This document shows positions 56,422 to 64,000 of a DNA stretch of 64,000 bases, in pieces. Origin of the DNA: Simiduia agarivorans SA1 = DSM 21679 (lineage in GTDB: Bacteria; Pseudomonadota; Gammaproteobacteria; Pseudomonadales; Cellvibrionaceae). Where the stretch lies: positions 2,204,001 through 2,268,000 of the forward strand of contig NC_018868.3 of the NCBI RefSeq assembly GCF_000305785.2, given 5' to 3'. Under the pieces are notes generated by a model. That model was given only the letters and a program-made list of their open reading frames with translations, had not been told where the DNA came from and made no database searches. Every line of letters starts with the position of its first letter. Within the stretch, counting starts at the first letter, position 1. Both the position numbers and the translations under genes were made by a program.

Positions 56422-58926
56422 TCATTTACGTTTTCTGGGTGCTTTTTTAGCACTCGTTGCGCCCTTGCGGGAAGCGGTGGCCTTGCCATCGCCGCGCGGA
56501 CCACCCTTACTGGCCGCGCGCTTGCCCTTGGCCGGTTTCGGATCGCGATCGGCCTCGGCCTTGGCGCGCGCCTGCTTTTTCACCGTCTGGCGAATGCCCT
56601 TGGCGGCCTTTTTGGTGACTGACAGACGCCGGCTGGACAACACCTCCACCAACTCGAAATCCACCTTGCGCTCATCCAAATCCACCCGCGCCACCTGCAC
56701 CTTGAGCTCGTCGCCCAACTGGAACACGGTACGCGAGCGCTCACCCACCAACCGGTGATGAGGCGCATCATAATGGTAGTAATCGTGCGGCAGGCTGGTC
56801 ACATGTACCAGGCCGTCGGTGTACAGCTCTTTCAGCTCCACAAACAGACCAAAGCCGGTCACGCCCGAGACCACACCCTCAAATTCATCACCCACATGGT
56901 CCTGCAGGTATTCGCATTTGAGCCAGGTCATCACATCGCGGGTGGCCTCATCGGCCCGACGTTCGGTTTGCGAGCAGCCTTCACCCAGCACCAGCAGATC
57001 GTTGAAATCGTAGGGGTAAATATCGCGTTTAGCGATTTCACCGGCACCCTTCACCCGCTCCACCAGCTTGGTGTCGCGCTTGGAGCGGATCACCGAACGG
57101 ATGGCCCGGTGCATCAGCAGATCGGGGTAGCGCCGGATGGGCGAGGTAAAGTGGCCGTATTCTTTGTAGCCCAAACCGAAATGGCCTTCGTTATCGGGCT
57201 GATACACCGCCTGCGACAGACTCCTCAGCATCACCATCTGGATAATATGGGCATCGGGCCGGCCGGCAATCTGAGTGAGTACCGACTGGTAATCCTTGGG
57301 CGTGGGTGTACCGATACCGGGCAGATCCAGCCCCAGCTCGCCCAGGAACTCGCGCAGGTTATCCAGCTTCTGGTCGGCCGGGCCCTTGTGTACCCGGTAC
57401 AGACCGGGCACTTCGTGTTTCTCCAGGAAACGAGCGGCGCATACGTTGGCCGCCAGCATGCACTCTTCAATCAGCTTGTGGGCGTCGTTGCGCACCACCG
57501 GCACTATCTTGTCGATCTTGCGCTCGCGGTTGAACACGATGCGCGTTTCCACCGTCTCGAAGTCGATGGCGCCGCGCTCGTCGCGGGCTTCGCGCAGGGT
57601 CAGGTAGAGCTTGTGCAGCTCCAGAATCTGCGGCATCAGCTTGCCCGGCACACCCGATACACTGGGCGCGCGCCCGAGCAAACCATCGAGCATCTTGCGC
57701 CCGAGGCTGCGGGTATCTTTGCCGCCCGTGGCCGCTTCAATGGCGGCACCCACCTGGGTGTAGGTCAGGCGCGCATGGGAATGCATCACGCCTTCATAAA
57801 ACTTGTAACCGCTGATCTTGCCGGTGGAGGAGATGGTCATCTCGCACACCATGCACAGGCGGTCCACCTTGGGGTTCAGGCTGCACAGGCCGTTGGATAG
57901 CGCCTCTGGCAGCATGGGCACCACGTGATCGGGGAAGTACACCGAGTTGCCGCGCACCACCGCTTCTTTATCCAGCGCCGAGCCCACCTTCACATAGTGG
58001 GAGACATCGGCAATGGCCACGAACAAGCGCCAACCACCGGAGCGCTTGGGCTCACAATACACGGCATCATCGAAGTCGCGGGCATCTTCACCGTCGATGG
58101 TGACGAAGGGCATTTTGCGCACGTCGACCCGGTGCAGTTTATCCGGCTCGGCCACTTCGGCGGGCAATTGCTCTGCCTCTTTGCGCACCGCGCCCGGCCA
58201 CATGTGCGGGATACCGTGGGCGCGGATGGCCACGTCGATTTCCATGCCCGGCGCCATGTGGTTGCCCAGCACTTCAATAACCCGGCCCTGCACCATCTGG
58301 CGTGAGCCCGGCTGCTGGGTAATTTCCACCACCACAATCTGGCCGTCAGCCGCGCCTTTCTGATCTTCCGCGGGCACCAGAATCTCGTGCAGGATGCGCG
58401 GGTTCTCCGGCCGCACAAAGGCCACCGACTGGTCACGCACCAGACGCCCCACCACCTGATGGGTGTTGTGCGCCAACACTTCGACGATCACGCCCTCGGT
58501 GCGGCCGCGACTGTCGGTGCCGGAGATGCGCACCAGCACTTCATCGCCGTCAAATACCTTGCGCATCTGGCGGTTGTATAAATAGATGTCTTCCCCGCCC
58601 TCGGCCGGAATCAGAAAGCCGTAGCCATCCTTATGGCCCTGCACGCGCCCGCGCACCAGATCCACCTTGTTCACCACGGCATAGCCGCCCCGGCGGTTGC
58701 TGATCAGCTGGCCATCGCGCGACATGGCAATCAGCCGACGGCGCAGGGCCTCGCGGTTTTCATCGGACGTAAGCGATAGGCTGAAGGCGATCTGGTCGAA
58801 ATCCAGCGGCCCCGGGGCCTGATTGAGCAGTTCGGTAATGAATTCGCGACTGGGGATGGGGTTTTCGTACTTGTCTGCCTCACGGCGGGCATGGGGGTCT
58901 TGCTTAAACGATCGTTTCTTGATCAA
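56422..58926 (-). CDS. rnr: Ribonuclease R
   Basis: An 834-residue 3'-to-5' exoribonuclease that degrades structured RNA and takes part in trans-translation and rRNA quality control. Order: N-terminal helix-turn-helix (IPSREFITELLNQAPGPLDF), two cold-shock domains (QGHKDGYGFLIPAEGGEDI), the RNB catalytic domain with the Asp cluster VTIDGEDARDFDDAVYCEP, an S1 domain (FEGVVSGVTGFGLFVEL) and a Lys/Arg-rich C-terminal tail (residues about 755-834). Immediately upstream and divergent lies tRNA-Leu, the arrangement of P. aeruginosa. Confidence 0.96.
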   Translation of the reverse strand: MIKKRSFKQDPHARREADKYENPIPSREFITELLNQAPGPLDFDQIAFSLSLTSDENREALRRRLIAMSRDGQLISNRRGGYAVVNKVDLVRGRVQGHKDGYGFLIPAEGGEDIYLYNRQMRKVFDGDEVLVRISGTDSRGRTEGVIVEVLAHNTHQVVGRLVRDQSVAFVRPENPRILHEILVPAEDQKGAADGQIVVVEITQQPGSRQMVQGRVIEVLGNHMAPGMEIDVAIRAHGIPHMWPGAVRKEAEQLPAEVAEPDKLHRVDVRKMPFVTIDGEDARDFDDAVYCEPKRSGGWRLFVAIADVSHYVKVGSALDKEAVVRGNSVYFPDHVVPMLPEALSNGLCSLNPKVDRLCMVCEMTISSTGKISGYKFYEGVMHSHARLTYTQVGAAIEAATGGKDTRSLGRKMLDGLLGRAPSVSGVPGKLMPQILELHKLYLTLREARDERGAIDFETVETRIVFNRERKIDKIVPVVRNDAHKLIEECMLAANVCAARFLEKHEVPGLYRVHKGPADQKLDNLREFLGELGLDLPGIGTPTPKDYQSVLTQIAGRPDAHIIQMVMLRSLSQAVYQPDNEGHFGLGYKEYGHFTSPIRRYPDLLMHRAIRSVIRSKRDTKLVERVKGAGEIAKRDIYPYDFNDLLVLGEGCSQTERRADEATRDVMTWLKCEYLQDHVGDEFEGVVSGVTGFGLFVELKELYTDGLVHVTSLPHDYYHYDAPHHRLVGERSRTVFQLGDELKVQVARVDLDERKVDFELVEVLSSRRLSVTKKAAKGIRQTVKKQARAKAEADRDPKPAKGKRAASKGGPRGDGKATASRKGATSAKKAPRKRK

Positions 58927-59061
58927 TAGTTGTTCCTTTAAATCAAATGGGGTGTGCGTCCTTTAATATAGGCATCACCGTCAATGGGCGCACTATACCC
59001 TAAGAGTAGGCGCTGGCCAGCAAGTTCCGGCAAAAACCTCAGATTTTTTCGCGCGGGACAA

Positions 59062-59090
59062 TTGACAAGCATATACCAGATCACTATAGT
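59062..59090 (+). promoter_or_regulatory. Sigma-70 promoter of tRNA-Leu
   Basis: TTGACA (59062-59067), exactly 17 bases, TATAGT (59085-59090). Near-consensus, expected for a stable RNA gene; transcription would start about 20 bases before the tRNA. A GC-rich discriminator (GCGCGCC) follows the -10, typical of stringently controlled promoters. Confidence 0.8.
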
Positions 59091-59115
59091 GCGCGCCTCA
59101 GCTAAACGCTGACCT

Positions 59116-59202
59116 GCCCAGATGGTGAAATTGGTAGACACGCTAGCTTCAGGTGTTAGTGGCCTTACGGCCGTGGAGGTTCAAGTCCTCTTCTGGGCAC
59201 CA
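59116..59202 (+). tRNA. leu tRNA: tRNA-Leu (anticodon CAG)
   Basis: 87 bases with an encoded CCA end. The acceptor arm GCCCAGA pairs with TCTGGGC. Anticodon stem CTAGC/GTTAG holds the loop TTCAGGT, so the anticodon is CAG, reading CUG. A long variable arm (TGGCCTTACGGCCG) marks a class II tRNA, and GGTTCAAGTCC gives the T arm. It is preceded by a near-consensus promoter and followed by a terminator embedded in a tandem repeat. Confidence 0.96.
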
Positions 59203-59210
59203 TATTAAAG

Positions 59211-59246
59211 AAAGGCCCTGATCGAAAGATCAGGGCCTTTTTCTTT
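59211..59246 (+). terminator. Terminator of tRNA-Leu, repeat 1
   Basis: AAAGGCCCTGATC (59211-59223), loop GAAA, GATCAGGGCCTTT (59228-59240) followed by TTCTTT. A perfect 13-base stem nine bases after the tRNA CCA. Confidence 0.88.
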
Positions 59247-59358
59247 ATGTGCCCACGGACTGCCGGCCCGCCAGCAAAGCTGGCGTGCGTTCGCCGGCAC
59301 GTGAAGCTAATCGCTTCACCAGCGTTTGGCTCACCCTCTTCTGGGCACCATATTGAAG

Positions 59359-59394
59359 AAAGGCCCTGATCGGAAGATCAGGGCCTTTTTCTTT
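59359..59394 (+). terminator. Second copy of the tRNA-Leu terminator, repeat 2
   Basis: Same stem as 59211-59246 with loop GGAA in place of GAAA, located 148 bases further on. Confidence 0.85.
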
Positions 59395-59643
59395 GTGTGC
59401 CCACGGACTGCCGGCCCGCCAGCAAAGCTGGTGTGCGTTCGCCGGCACGTGAAGCTAATCGCTTCACAAACGTTTGGCTCACCCTCTTCTGGGCACCATA
59501 CATAAGGCACCCTCTCTTTAAGCAGTTTTTATACCCGGCTGCATTCCAGCACGGATAAATGGGGCTATGCTCAGGCACCTGCAACCGCCGTAAACTTTAT
59601 CTACACTGGATCATTGCCCAATCGCCGAATGCCGGAGTCACTG

Positions 59644-61038
59644 ATGAATACCGGGACGTTCAAGCAAGTGGAGCAGGTAGGGCTACTGAAGCTCCTGGAG
59701 CACGCCAATATTGGCGTGGTCATCCACACCGCAGACACGGCTGTCATCTATGCCAACCCCACAGCGCTCAGACTGTTAAAGCTTACTTACGCCCAGATGA
59801 TTGGCAAGGACGCGCTCGACCCGCAGTGGAAATTTATCGACCCCGATGGCGTGCCATTGCCGTTGGATCAGTACCCGGTTAACCGGGTGAAGCACACAGG
59901 AAAAGCCATCCATGACCAGGTGCTCGAGGTGGTGGATTCGCAACACAGGGACATCAGCTGGTTTTCGGTGAATGCTTACCCGGAAGGCAAACTCGACAGC
60001 AACAACGGCTTTATTATCGTCAGCTTTACCGATATTACCGATCGCAAATCCCAGTTTTCCTTCGCCGATATTTTGCACAACACCCAGGATGTGGTGCTGG
60101 TCACCGAAGCCGACAACATCAAAGCCCCGTTCGGCCCGCGCATCGTCTATGTGAACAAAGCCTTCGAATCGCTCACCGGTTATACCGCCGATGAAGTGAT
60201 AGGGGAAACGCCGCGTATATTGCAAGGCAAGGATACCGATGCTGGTGCGCGCAAACGCATTTTTGAAGCGCTGGAAGCCCGGCAACCGTGCCGGCAAAAA
60301 ATTCTCAACTACTCCAAAACCGGCACCCCTTACTGGCTCGACCTGAGCATTTTCCCACTCAAAAACCGTTACGGCGAAGTGACCCATTTCGCCGCCATTG
60401 AGCGCGATATCACACAGGCCACTCACTACAGCGACATGCTGGAACAGCGCAATGCAGACCTGAAACTGATGCGCTCGGAGCTGGAACAATTAATTGATAC
60501 GCAAACCCAGGAACTCAAACAGAAAAATTCAGAGCTGCACCGCCTCGCCTATGAGGACTACCTGACCGGATTACCTAATCGCAAGGCGTTTTTCCAACTC
60601 GCCGAATCGCAACTGGCGCGCATGCAGCGGCAGAACTGCACACTGTGCGTGGCGATTCTGGATATCGATCATTTTAAGGCCATCAATGACCAGCACGGCC
60701 ACGATGCCGGAGACCGGGCGCTCATACTGGCGGCCAAGATCTTGCGCGATTCGCTGCGCACCGAAGATGCCTTCGGACGCCTGGGCGGCGAGGAGTTCGC
60801 GATTGCTTCACTGGCCAACAACCAACAAGAAGCAGTTCATGTACTCGAGCGATTAAGGGCAAACATCGAAAGCCTCACACACTCGTTGGCATCGGGTGGT
60901 TTTACCTGCAGTATCGGCTATTGCACGGTCACAACAACGCAGCTCGACTCCATATCCAATCTGCTACAGCGTGCTGACAGCGCGCTGTATGAAGCCAAAC
61001 ATGCAGGTCGAAACCGCCTGGTGGGGCACACGGCGTAG
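59644..61038 (+). CDS. Diguanylate cyclase with two PAS domains (PAS-PAS-GGDEF)
   Basis: A 464-residue cytoplasmic protein making c-di-GMP from two GTP. First PAS about 10-135 (ANIGVVIHTADTAVIYANPTAL), second PAS about 140-270 with LOV-like sequence (ESLTGYTADEVIGETPRILQ, then NYSKTGTPYWLDLSIFPLKN) but lacking the flavin-reactive Cys (TPRILQ instead of NCRFLQ). A coiled-coil linker (QTQELKQKNSELHRLAYEDY) leads to the GGDEF domain: active site GGEEF (381-385) intact, and an RTED inhibitory site five residues before it. ATG 59644 has GGAG seven bases upstream. It adds to fimX and the PilZ-like gene as a third c-di-GMP gene in the window. Confidence 0.9.
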   Translation: MNTGTFKQVEQVGLLKLLEHANIGVVIHTADTAVIYANPTALRLLKLTYAQMIGKDALDPQWKFIDPDGVPLPLDQYPVNRVKHTGKAIHDQVLEVVDSQHRDISWFSVNAYPEGKLDSNNGFIIVSFTDITDRKSQFSFADILHNTQDVVLVTEADNIKAPFGPRIVYVNKAFESLTGYTADEVIGETPRILQGKDTDAGARKRIFEALEARQPCRQKILNYSKTGTPYWLDLSIFPLKNRYGEVTHFAAIERDITQATHYSDMLEQRNADLKLMRSELEQLIDTQTQELKQKNSELHRLAYEDYLTGLPNRKAFFQLAESQLARMQRQNCTLCVAILDIDHFKAINDQHGHDAGDRALILAAKILRDSLRTEDAFGRLGGEEFAIASLANNQQEAVHVLERLRANIESLTHSLASGGFTCSIGYCTVTTTQLDSISNLLQRADSALYEAKHAGRNRLVGHTA

Positions 61039-61093
61039 CCGCGTCCCCCTCGGCCGTACTGACACGCGCCCGCGGTGCGTTTAGCATTGCAGC

Positions 61094-61768
61094 ATGAATC
61101 TGCTCATCGCCCCCAATCCCGGTCTGTTTGTCAGCACCGGCCTCGTCGCCCTGATGCTATTGGCTATCGCACTCTGGTCTGCCCCGTGGCGCCAGTTGGG
61201 GTCGGTCTCTGTGCGCCAGCACGCCTTCTTTTTCAGTTGTCTCGGCCTGGGGGTGTTCTGGACCTTGCAGGTAGAAGTCAGGGAATTGCTGGCGTTTCAC
61301 CCGCTGCTGATCACCGTTACCGTCATGCTGTTCGGCCTGCGCCTGGCACTGGTGGCCGGCGCCGCCGGCGTTCTGGTCCAACACCTGTTTATGCAGATGT
61401 CTGGCGCGAACGGACTTTGGCAAGCGATGCCACTGGAATATGTGTTACAGGTTGCGGTCCCTGCCGGCTGGACCTGGCTGATGATCGGGCTGGTGAATCG
61501 CCTCAGTTTCAAGAACCCTTTTACTTACTTTCTTGGTGTTGGTTTCTTTGGCGCTGGGCTTGGCGTTCAGGTCATGACACTCACCGCCCTGTTGCTTTTC
61601 TGGCTCATAGGCAACGACCTGCTGTTCGATGTGTTGATGGATCATTACCTGATTACCGTGCTACTGATGTTTCCTGAAGGCTTCATCAATGGCACCTTAG
61701 CCACGCTGTTAACGGTATTGCACCCAGATCTGTTGCGCACCTATCGGGATGACTGGTTTACCCGCTAG
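61094..61768 (+). CDS. CbiM-like integral membrane protein (ECF transporter permease-like)
   Basis: A 224-residue membrane protein with six or seven helices. The end MFPEGFINGTLATLLTVLHPD and the overall hydrophobic pattern resemble CbiM/energy-coupling-factor type permeases, which take up cobalt or nickel. However, the N-terminal metal-binding His motif of true CbiM proteins (MHIxxG) is not seen, and no CbiN, CbiQ or CbiO gene follows, so transport of metal is uncertain. It starts 55 bases after the cyclase gene and may be co-transcribed with it. Confidence 0.55.
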   Translation: MNLLIAPNPGLFVSTGLVALMLLAIALWSAPWRQLGSVSVRQHAFFFSCLGLGVFWTLQVEVRELLAFHPLLITVTVMLFGLRLALVAGAAGVLVQHLFMQMSGANGLWQAMPLEYVLQVAVPAGWTWLMIGLVNRLSFKNPFTYFLGVGFFGAGLGVQVMTLTALLLFWLIGNDLLFDVLMDHYLITVLLMFPEGFINGTLATLLTVLHPDLLRTYRDDWFTR

Positions 61769-61785
61769 CTCGCTTCTGAGCGAAT

Positions 61786-61815
61786 AAAAAAGGCCTGCAA
61801 TTGCAGGCCTTTTTG
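61786..61815. terminator. Bidirectional terminator between the CbiM-like and TonB receptor genes
   Basis: A perfect palindrome: five A, GGCCTGCAA, then TTGCAGGCC, five T. It can end transcription of both convergent genes. Confidence 0.88.
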
Positions 61816-61830
61816 GTATCAACGGCTCAC

Positions 61831-64000
61831 TCAGAAATCCAGATTCACACCCATCTGGAAACCGCGTCCGTATTGCTCCACGTTGAACAGCATGGTGCCG
61901 CCTGAATCGGCATTGCCTTCGTAGTAGTAGCGATCCACATTGTCGGTCAGGTTGATGGCGTCGAAGTAGACCCGCACACCATCTGTCACTTTCCACGTGG
62001 CTTTGAAGTCCCAGGTCAGTGCTGCCGCCTGGTAGACATCGGCCCAGTCCTGACAGTTCTGTGCGTATCCAAGTACGGCATCCGCCTGCTTATCCGCCAC
62101 GGTACAGGCGCCGATACGCTTCAGTATGTCGCCGGTGTAATTACCGATCAGTCGCACCGACACGGCATCGTCTTCCCAACCCAGGGTCAGGTTCGCTGCG
62201 GTATTGGCGGTTTCAGGCAGGCGGATGTTATCCGCGCGCACCGACTCACCCACATCGCCGTCGCTGTTTTGCAACGTCAGGTTGGCCTGCAGGAACAGGT
62301 TATCCAACCAACGCCCCACCGAATGATCCTCCCAGCGACCATCGAGGTACTGGGTATAACTCAGCTCGGCACCGTAGACTTTGGCCGACTCGCCGTTGAG
62401 GTAAGTACGAGCATTGGTGAAGGTGGTATCTTCGGGGATGCGGAACATGGTGACCTGATCCACCGGCAAGGTGAACGGCAGATCATTGGCGATATTCACA
62501 TCCACGCCGTTGGCATCCACCACAAAGTCCTTGATGTCTTTGTAAAACAACGCAGCCTGTAAAAAGGCGTCGTCACCGTACCAGGACAGAGAAAGATCCA
62601 GGTTGGTGGCTTTCATGGGCGCGAGTTTCGGATTACCGATGCGCACGGAATTATCCGGTGAAATCACAAAATGTTCTGCCTGATAATCCAGATCCCCGGC
62701 GGCCGACCCGATATCGTCGGGGCGATCGGAACAGGTAGGCGTACCGGTATAGGCCGGATCAGTATTACAGAACTGAACCCGATCGGTGATTTCAAAGTAA
62801 GCGCGGCTTTTGCCAAAATCCGGCCGACTGAAACTGGTCCAGAGCGCGGCGCGCGCCAACAATTGCTCACTCAATTCATGCCGGTAATGTAGCGCTGGCA
62901 GAAAGTTGCTGTACTCATTGCCGGTATCTTCCAGGGGCAAAGCAATATCCAACGATTCCAGACCTTGAGAATCTTCGTTGCGATCGTTACGCATGGCCAT
63001 GTAGCCGGTGGAATTGAATTTGGTGCGCTCGTAACGCGCGCCCGCAATCAGGGTTGCGCCATCGGCCACCTGGAATTCCGCCATCAGGTAAGCGGCAGAG
63101 GTGTCTTCGCTCAGCTCGTAGTCGAGCTTGGTGGAATCCACCTCACGCTCTTCCGGGTCGTAGTTATCGCCGATGGCGCGGGTTGCGGCAATCAGTCGCT
63201 CAGCTTCCGAGCGGGTAATAAAGGAATGATCGAAAGCGGTATTGTCCGGCCGTTCCACATTAAACTCGCCCAGACGCGCACCGGCCAATGCCACACATTC
63301 CAGATCACCGCCACAACCGGCAACCGCACGGTCGCCCGGCACAATACTGGCCCGGTTTTTATCGTTGCTGCGGTCGCGTTGCTGCAGTTTTACACCGGTC
63401 TTTACGTAATTGATGAAACCACCGTCCGTCCAGTCCCGGCGCAAGTCCATGGAAAACTGATTGATCGCGTCTTCCCGCACACTGTCTTCGAGAAACAGGT
63501 TGTCGTAACCGAGGTTGGGCTGGTCCACCTCGCCGTACTGGTATCCATTGGGGTTAGATACCGCGCCGGAGGTGATTTCGCCAGTGGCAATCAGCTCATC
63601 CAGCTGAGGCCCGGATATGATCTGGCCATTCAGATACTCCTCGCCGAAGCTGCCCACCGAACTCAGATCGCGCAAGCGGAACTGCACGCGGCGGCCATCG
63701 GGTTTTTCGTCTTTACTGCGCGACACCACCAGGTTGTAGTCCAGTTGCCAGACATCGGCAAAGCGGTTTTCACCGCCAAGGTTCAGGGTGTTGGTAGACA
63801 CCTTGGATTCCTGGATAAAGTACTGTTGCTGCAGGTCCACACTGTTGACGCCAAAGGTATTGCTGTTGGGGTCCAGGTACACCTTGTCGGTGCCGGTGTC
63901 GTAGTTAAACCGGTAATATTCCCGCAGGGCAATATCGTCGTCGGCGTAGCTGCTGTGATTGAGTTTTACGTAGTAGCGGCTGTTCACATCGGGCGCGTAC
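61831..64000 (-). CDS. TonB-dependent outer-membrane receptor, C-terminal part (partial)
   Basis: The last ~723 codons of a receptor whose 5' end lies beyond base 64000; the frame is open to the window edge. It is the barrel part: repeated aromatic strand patterns (SRYYVKLNHSSYADD, YERTKFNSTGYMAM, LDLSLSWYGDDAFLQAALFY, LYFDAINLTDNVDRYYYEG) and a terminal Phe (GFQMGVNLDF), as in outer-membrane barrels. Style is that of the large TonB receptors common in Cellvibrionales and xanthomonads, many of which import oligosaccharides or metal complexes. Extracellular loops have paired Cys (CNTDPAYTGTPTC; CGGDLEC; CTVADKQADAVLGYAQNC). The ligand cannot be inferred without the plug and the genes beyond the edge. 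Confidence 0.9.
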   Translation of the reverse strand, partial: YAPDVNSRYYVKLNHSSYADDDIALREYYRFNYDTGTDKVYLDPNSNTFGVNSVDLQQQYFIQESKVSTNTLNLGGENRFADVWQLDYNLVVSRSKDEKPDGRRVQFRLRDLSSVGSFGEEYLNGQIISGPQLDELIATGEITSGAVSNPNGYQYGEVDQPNLGYDNLFLEDSVREDAINQFSMDLRRDWTDGGFINYVKTGVKLQQRDRSNDKNRASIVPGDRAVAGCGGDLECVALAGARLGEFNVERPDNTAFDHSFITRSEAERLIAATRAIGDNYDPEEREVDSTKLDYELSEDTSAAYLMAEFQVADGATLIAGARYERTKFNSTGYMAMRNDRNEDSQGLESLDIALPLEDTGNEYSNFLPALHYRHELSEQLLARAALWTSFSRPDFGKSRAYFEITDRVQFCNTDPAYTGTPTCSDRPDDIGSAAGDLDYQAEHFVISPDNSVRIGNPKLAPMKATNLDLSLSWYGDDAFLQAALFYKDIKDFVVDANGVDVNIANDLPFTLPVDQVTMFRIPEDTTFTNARTYLNGESAKVYGAELSYTQYLDGRWEDHSVGRWLDNLFLQANLTLQNSDGDVGESVRADNIRLPETANTAANLTLGWEDDAVSVRLIGNYTGDILKRIGACTVADKQADAVLGYAQNCQDWADVYQAAALTWDFKATWKVTDGVRVYFDAINLTDNVDRYYYEGNADSGGTMLFNVEQYGRGFQMGVNLDF

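Larger units (their letters stand above)
59187..59498 (+). repeat. 148-bp tandem repeats built on the tRNA-Leu 3' end
   Basis: CCTCTTCTGGGCACCA, the last 16 bases of the tRNA, recurs ending at 59202, 59350 and 59498, exactly 148 bases apart. The 132 bases after each of the first two copies are nearly identical (few substitutions: CGAAAG/CGGAAG loop, GGCGTG/GGTGTG, CCAGCG/CAAACG). Each repeat contains a terminator and further palindromes (GCCGGCCC..., GTGAAGC-TAATC-GCTTCAC). The third copy breaks off after the tRNA end. Confidence 0.92.

Noticed and set aside
56755..57900. 381-codon plus-strand frame opposite rnr
   Set aside because: Antisense of the RNase R catalytic domain.
59187..59498. 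attL/attR-like copies of the tRNA-Leu end, suggesting an integrated element
   Set aside because: The copies are only 148 bases apart and enclose no integrase or cargo; tandem duplication of the tyrT/rtT kind fits better.
59245..59584. Two minus-strand frames downstream of tRNA-Leu with nearly the same peptide
   Set aside because: They are translations of the 148-bp repeat through terminators; no independent evidence of coding.
61094..61768. Complete cobalt transporter
   Set aside because: Only a CbiM-like membrane protein is present, without the N-terminal metal motif or the CbiN, CbiQ and CbiO partners.

Overview
The window is a GC-rich gammaproteobacterial chromosome segment. Gene order and gene types fit a marine or soil polysaccharide-degrading member of Cellvibrionales, the Cellvibrio/Saccharophagus/Simiduia/Teredinibacter group. 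Two blocks keep the order known from Pseudomonas aeruginosa: the fimX-serB-ytjB neighbourhood, and the block tRNA-Leu / rnr-rlmB-rpsF-rpsR-membrane protein-rplI-dnaB. The genus is my inference; there is no rRNA gene in the window.

Layout. 1-2.7 kb: end of a ketoacyl-ACP synthase III gene, stress kinase srkA, a GNAT acetyltransferase and cysE. 2.9-13 kb: a PilZ-like protein with the c-di-GMP receptor fimX, a thioredoxin-like membrane protein, a chemoreceptor, serB divergent from a ytjB-like gene, a secreted EEP-family phosphoesterase and yggN. 13.1-20.1 kb: the complete liuRABCDE leucine/isovalerate degradation operon with its regulator and a palindromic operator candidate. 20.1-27.8 kb: two small secreted or membrane-anchored proteins, three clusters of REP-like hairpins, then a minus-strand operon of envelope redox proteins (YceI lipoprotein, an 1135-residue CBM-like/YceI/FN3/cytochrome c/DUF1592-1588-1585 protein, DUF1552 protein, three small secreted or anchored proteins). 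27.9-35 kb: ugd, a SapC-family pair, an Smr protein, a thioesterase, a PEP-CTERM protein and acs. 35-41 kb: a membrane Ser/Thr kinase with TPRs whose 3' half is AT-rich, a TrmH-family methyltransferase, an ammonium transporter with NtrC-like and sigma-54-like sites, and a PhoH ATPase. 41.8-49.4 kb: a TonB-dependent receptor, a hybrid histidine kinase, a cytochrome c lipoprotein, a CPBP protease and panD-panC. 49.4-51.3 kb: a repeat-rich island around a REP-associated tyrosine transposase (RAYT). 51.3-59.2 kb: dnaB, ribosomal protein genes, rlmB, rnr and tRNA-Leu(CAG). 59.2-64 kb: tandem tRNA-end repeats, a PAS-GGDEF diguanylate cyclase, a CbiM-like membrane protein and the 3' part of another TonB-dependent receptor.

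Five things stand out. (1) The YceI/cytochrome/DUF1592/DUF1552 operon looks like an envelope electron-transfer system that may touch polysaccharide; its domains resemble the Cbp2D/Cbp2E redox proteins of cellulose-degrading relatives. (2) Fifteen copies of one hairpin family, mostly in inverted pairs, lie around a RAYT gene; their stems covary, two supply stop codons of host genes, and one end carries a 13-bp tandem array of varying length. (3) Two copies of an unfamiliar structured element upstream of rpsF share a core but have different, still complementary stems. (4) 148-bp tandem repeats each carry the last 16 bases of tRNA-Leu plus a terminator, paralleling the E. coli tyrT/rtT locus. (5) A 126-nt nested hairpin starts inside the dnaB stop codon.
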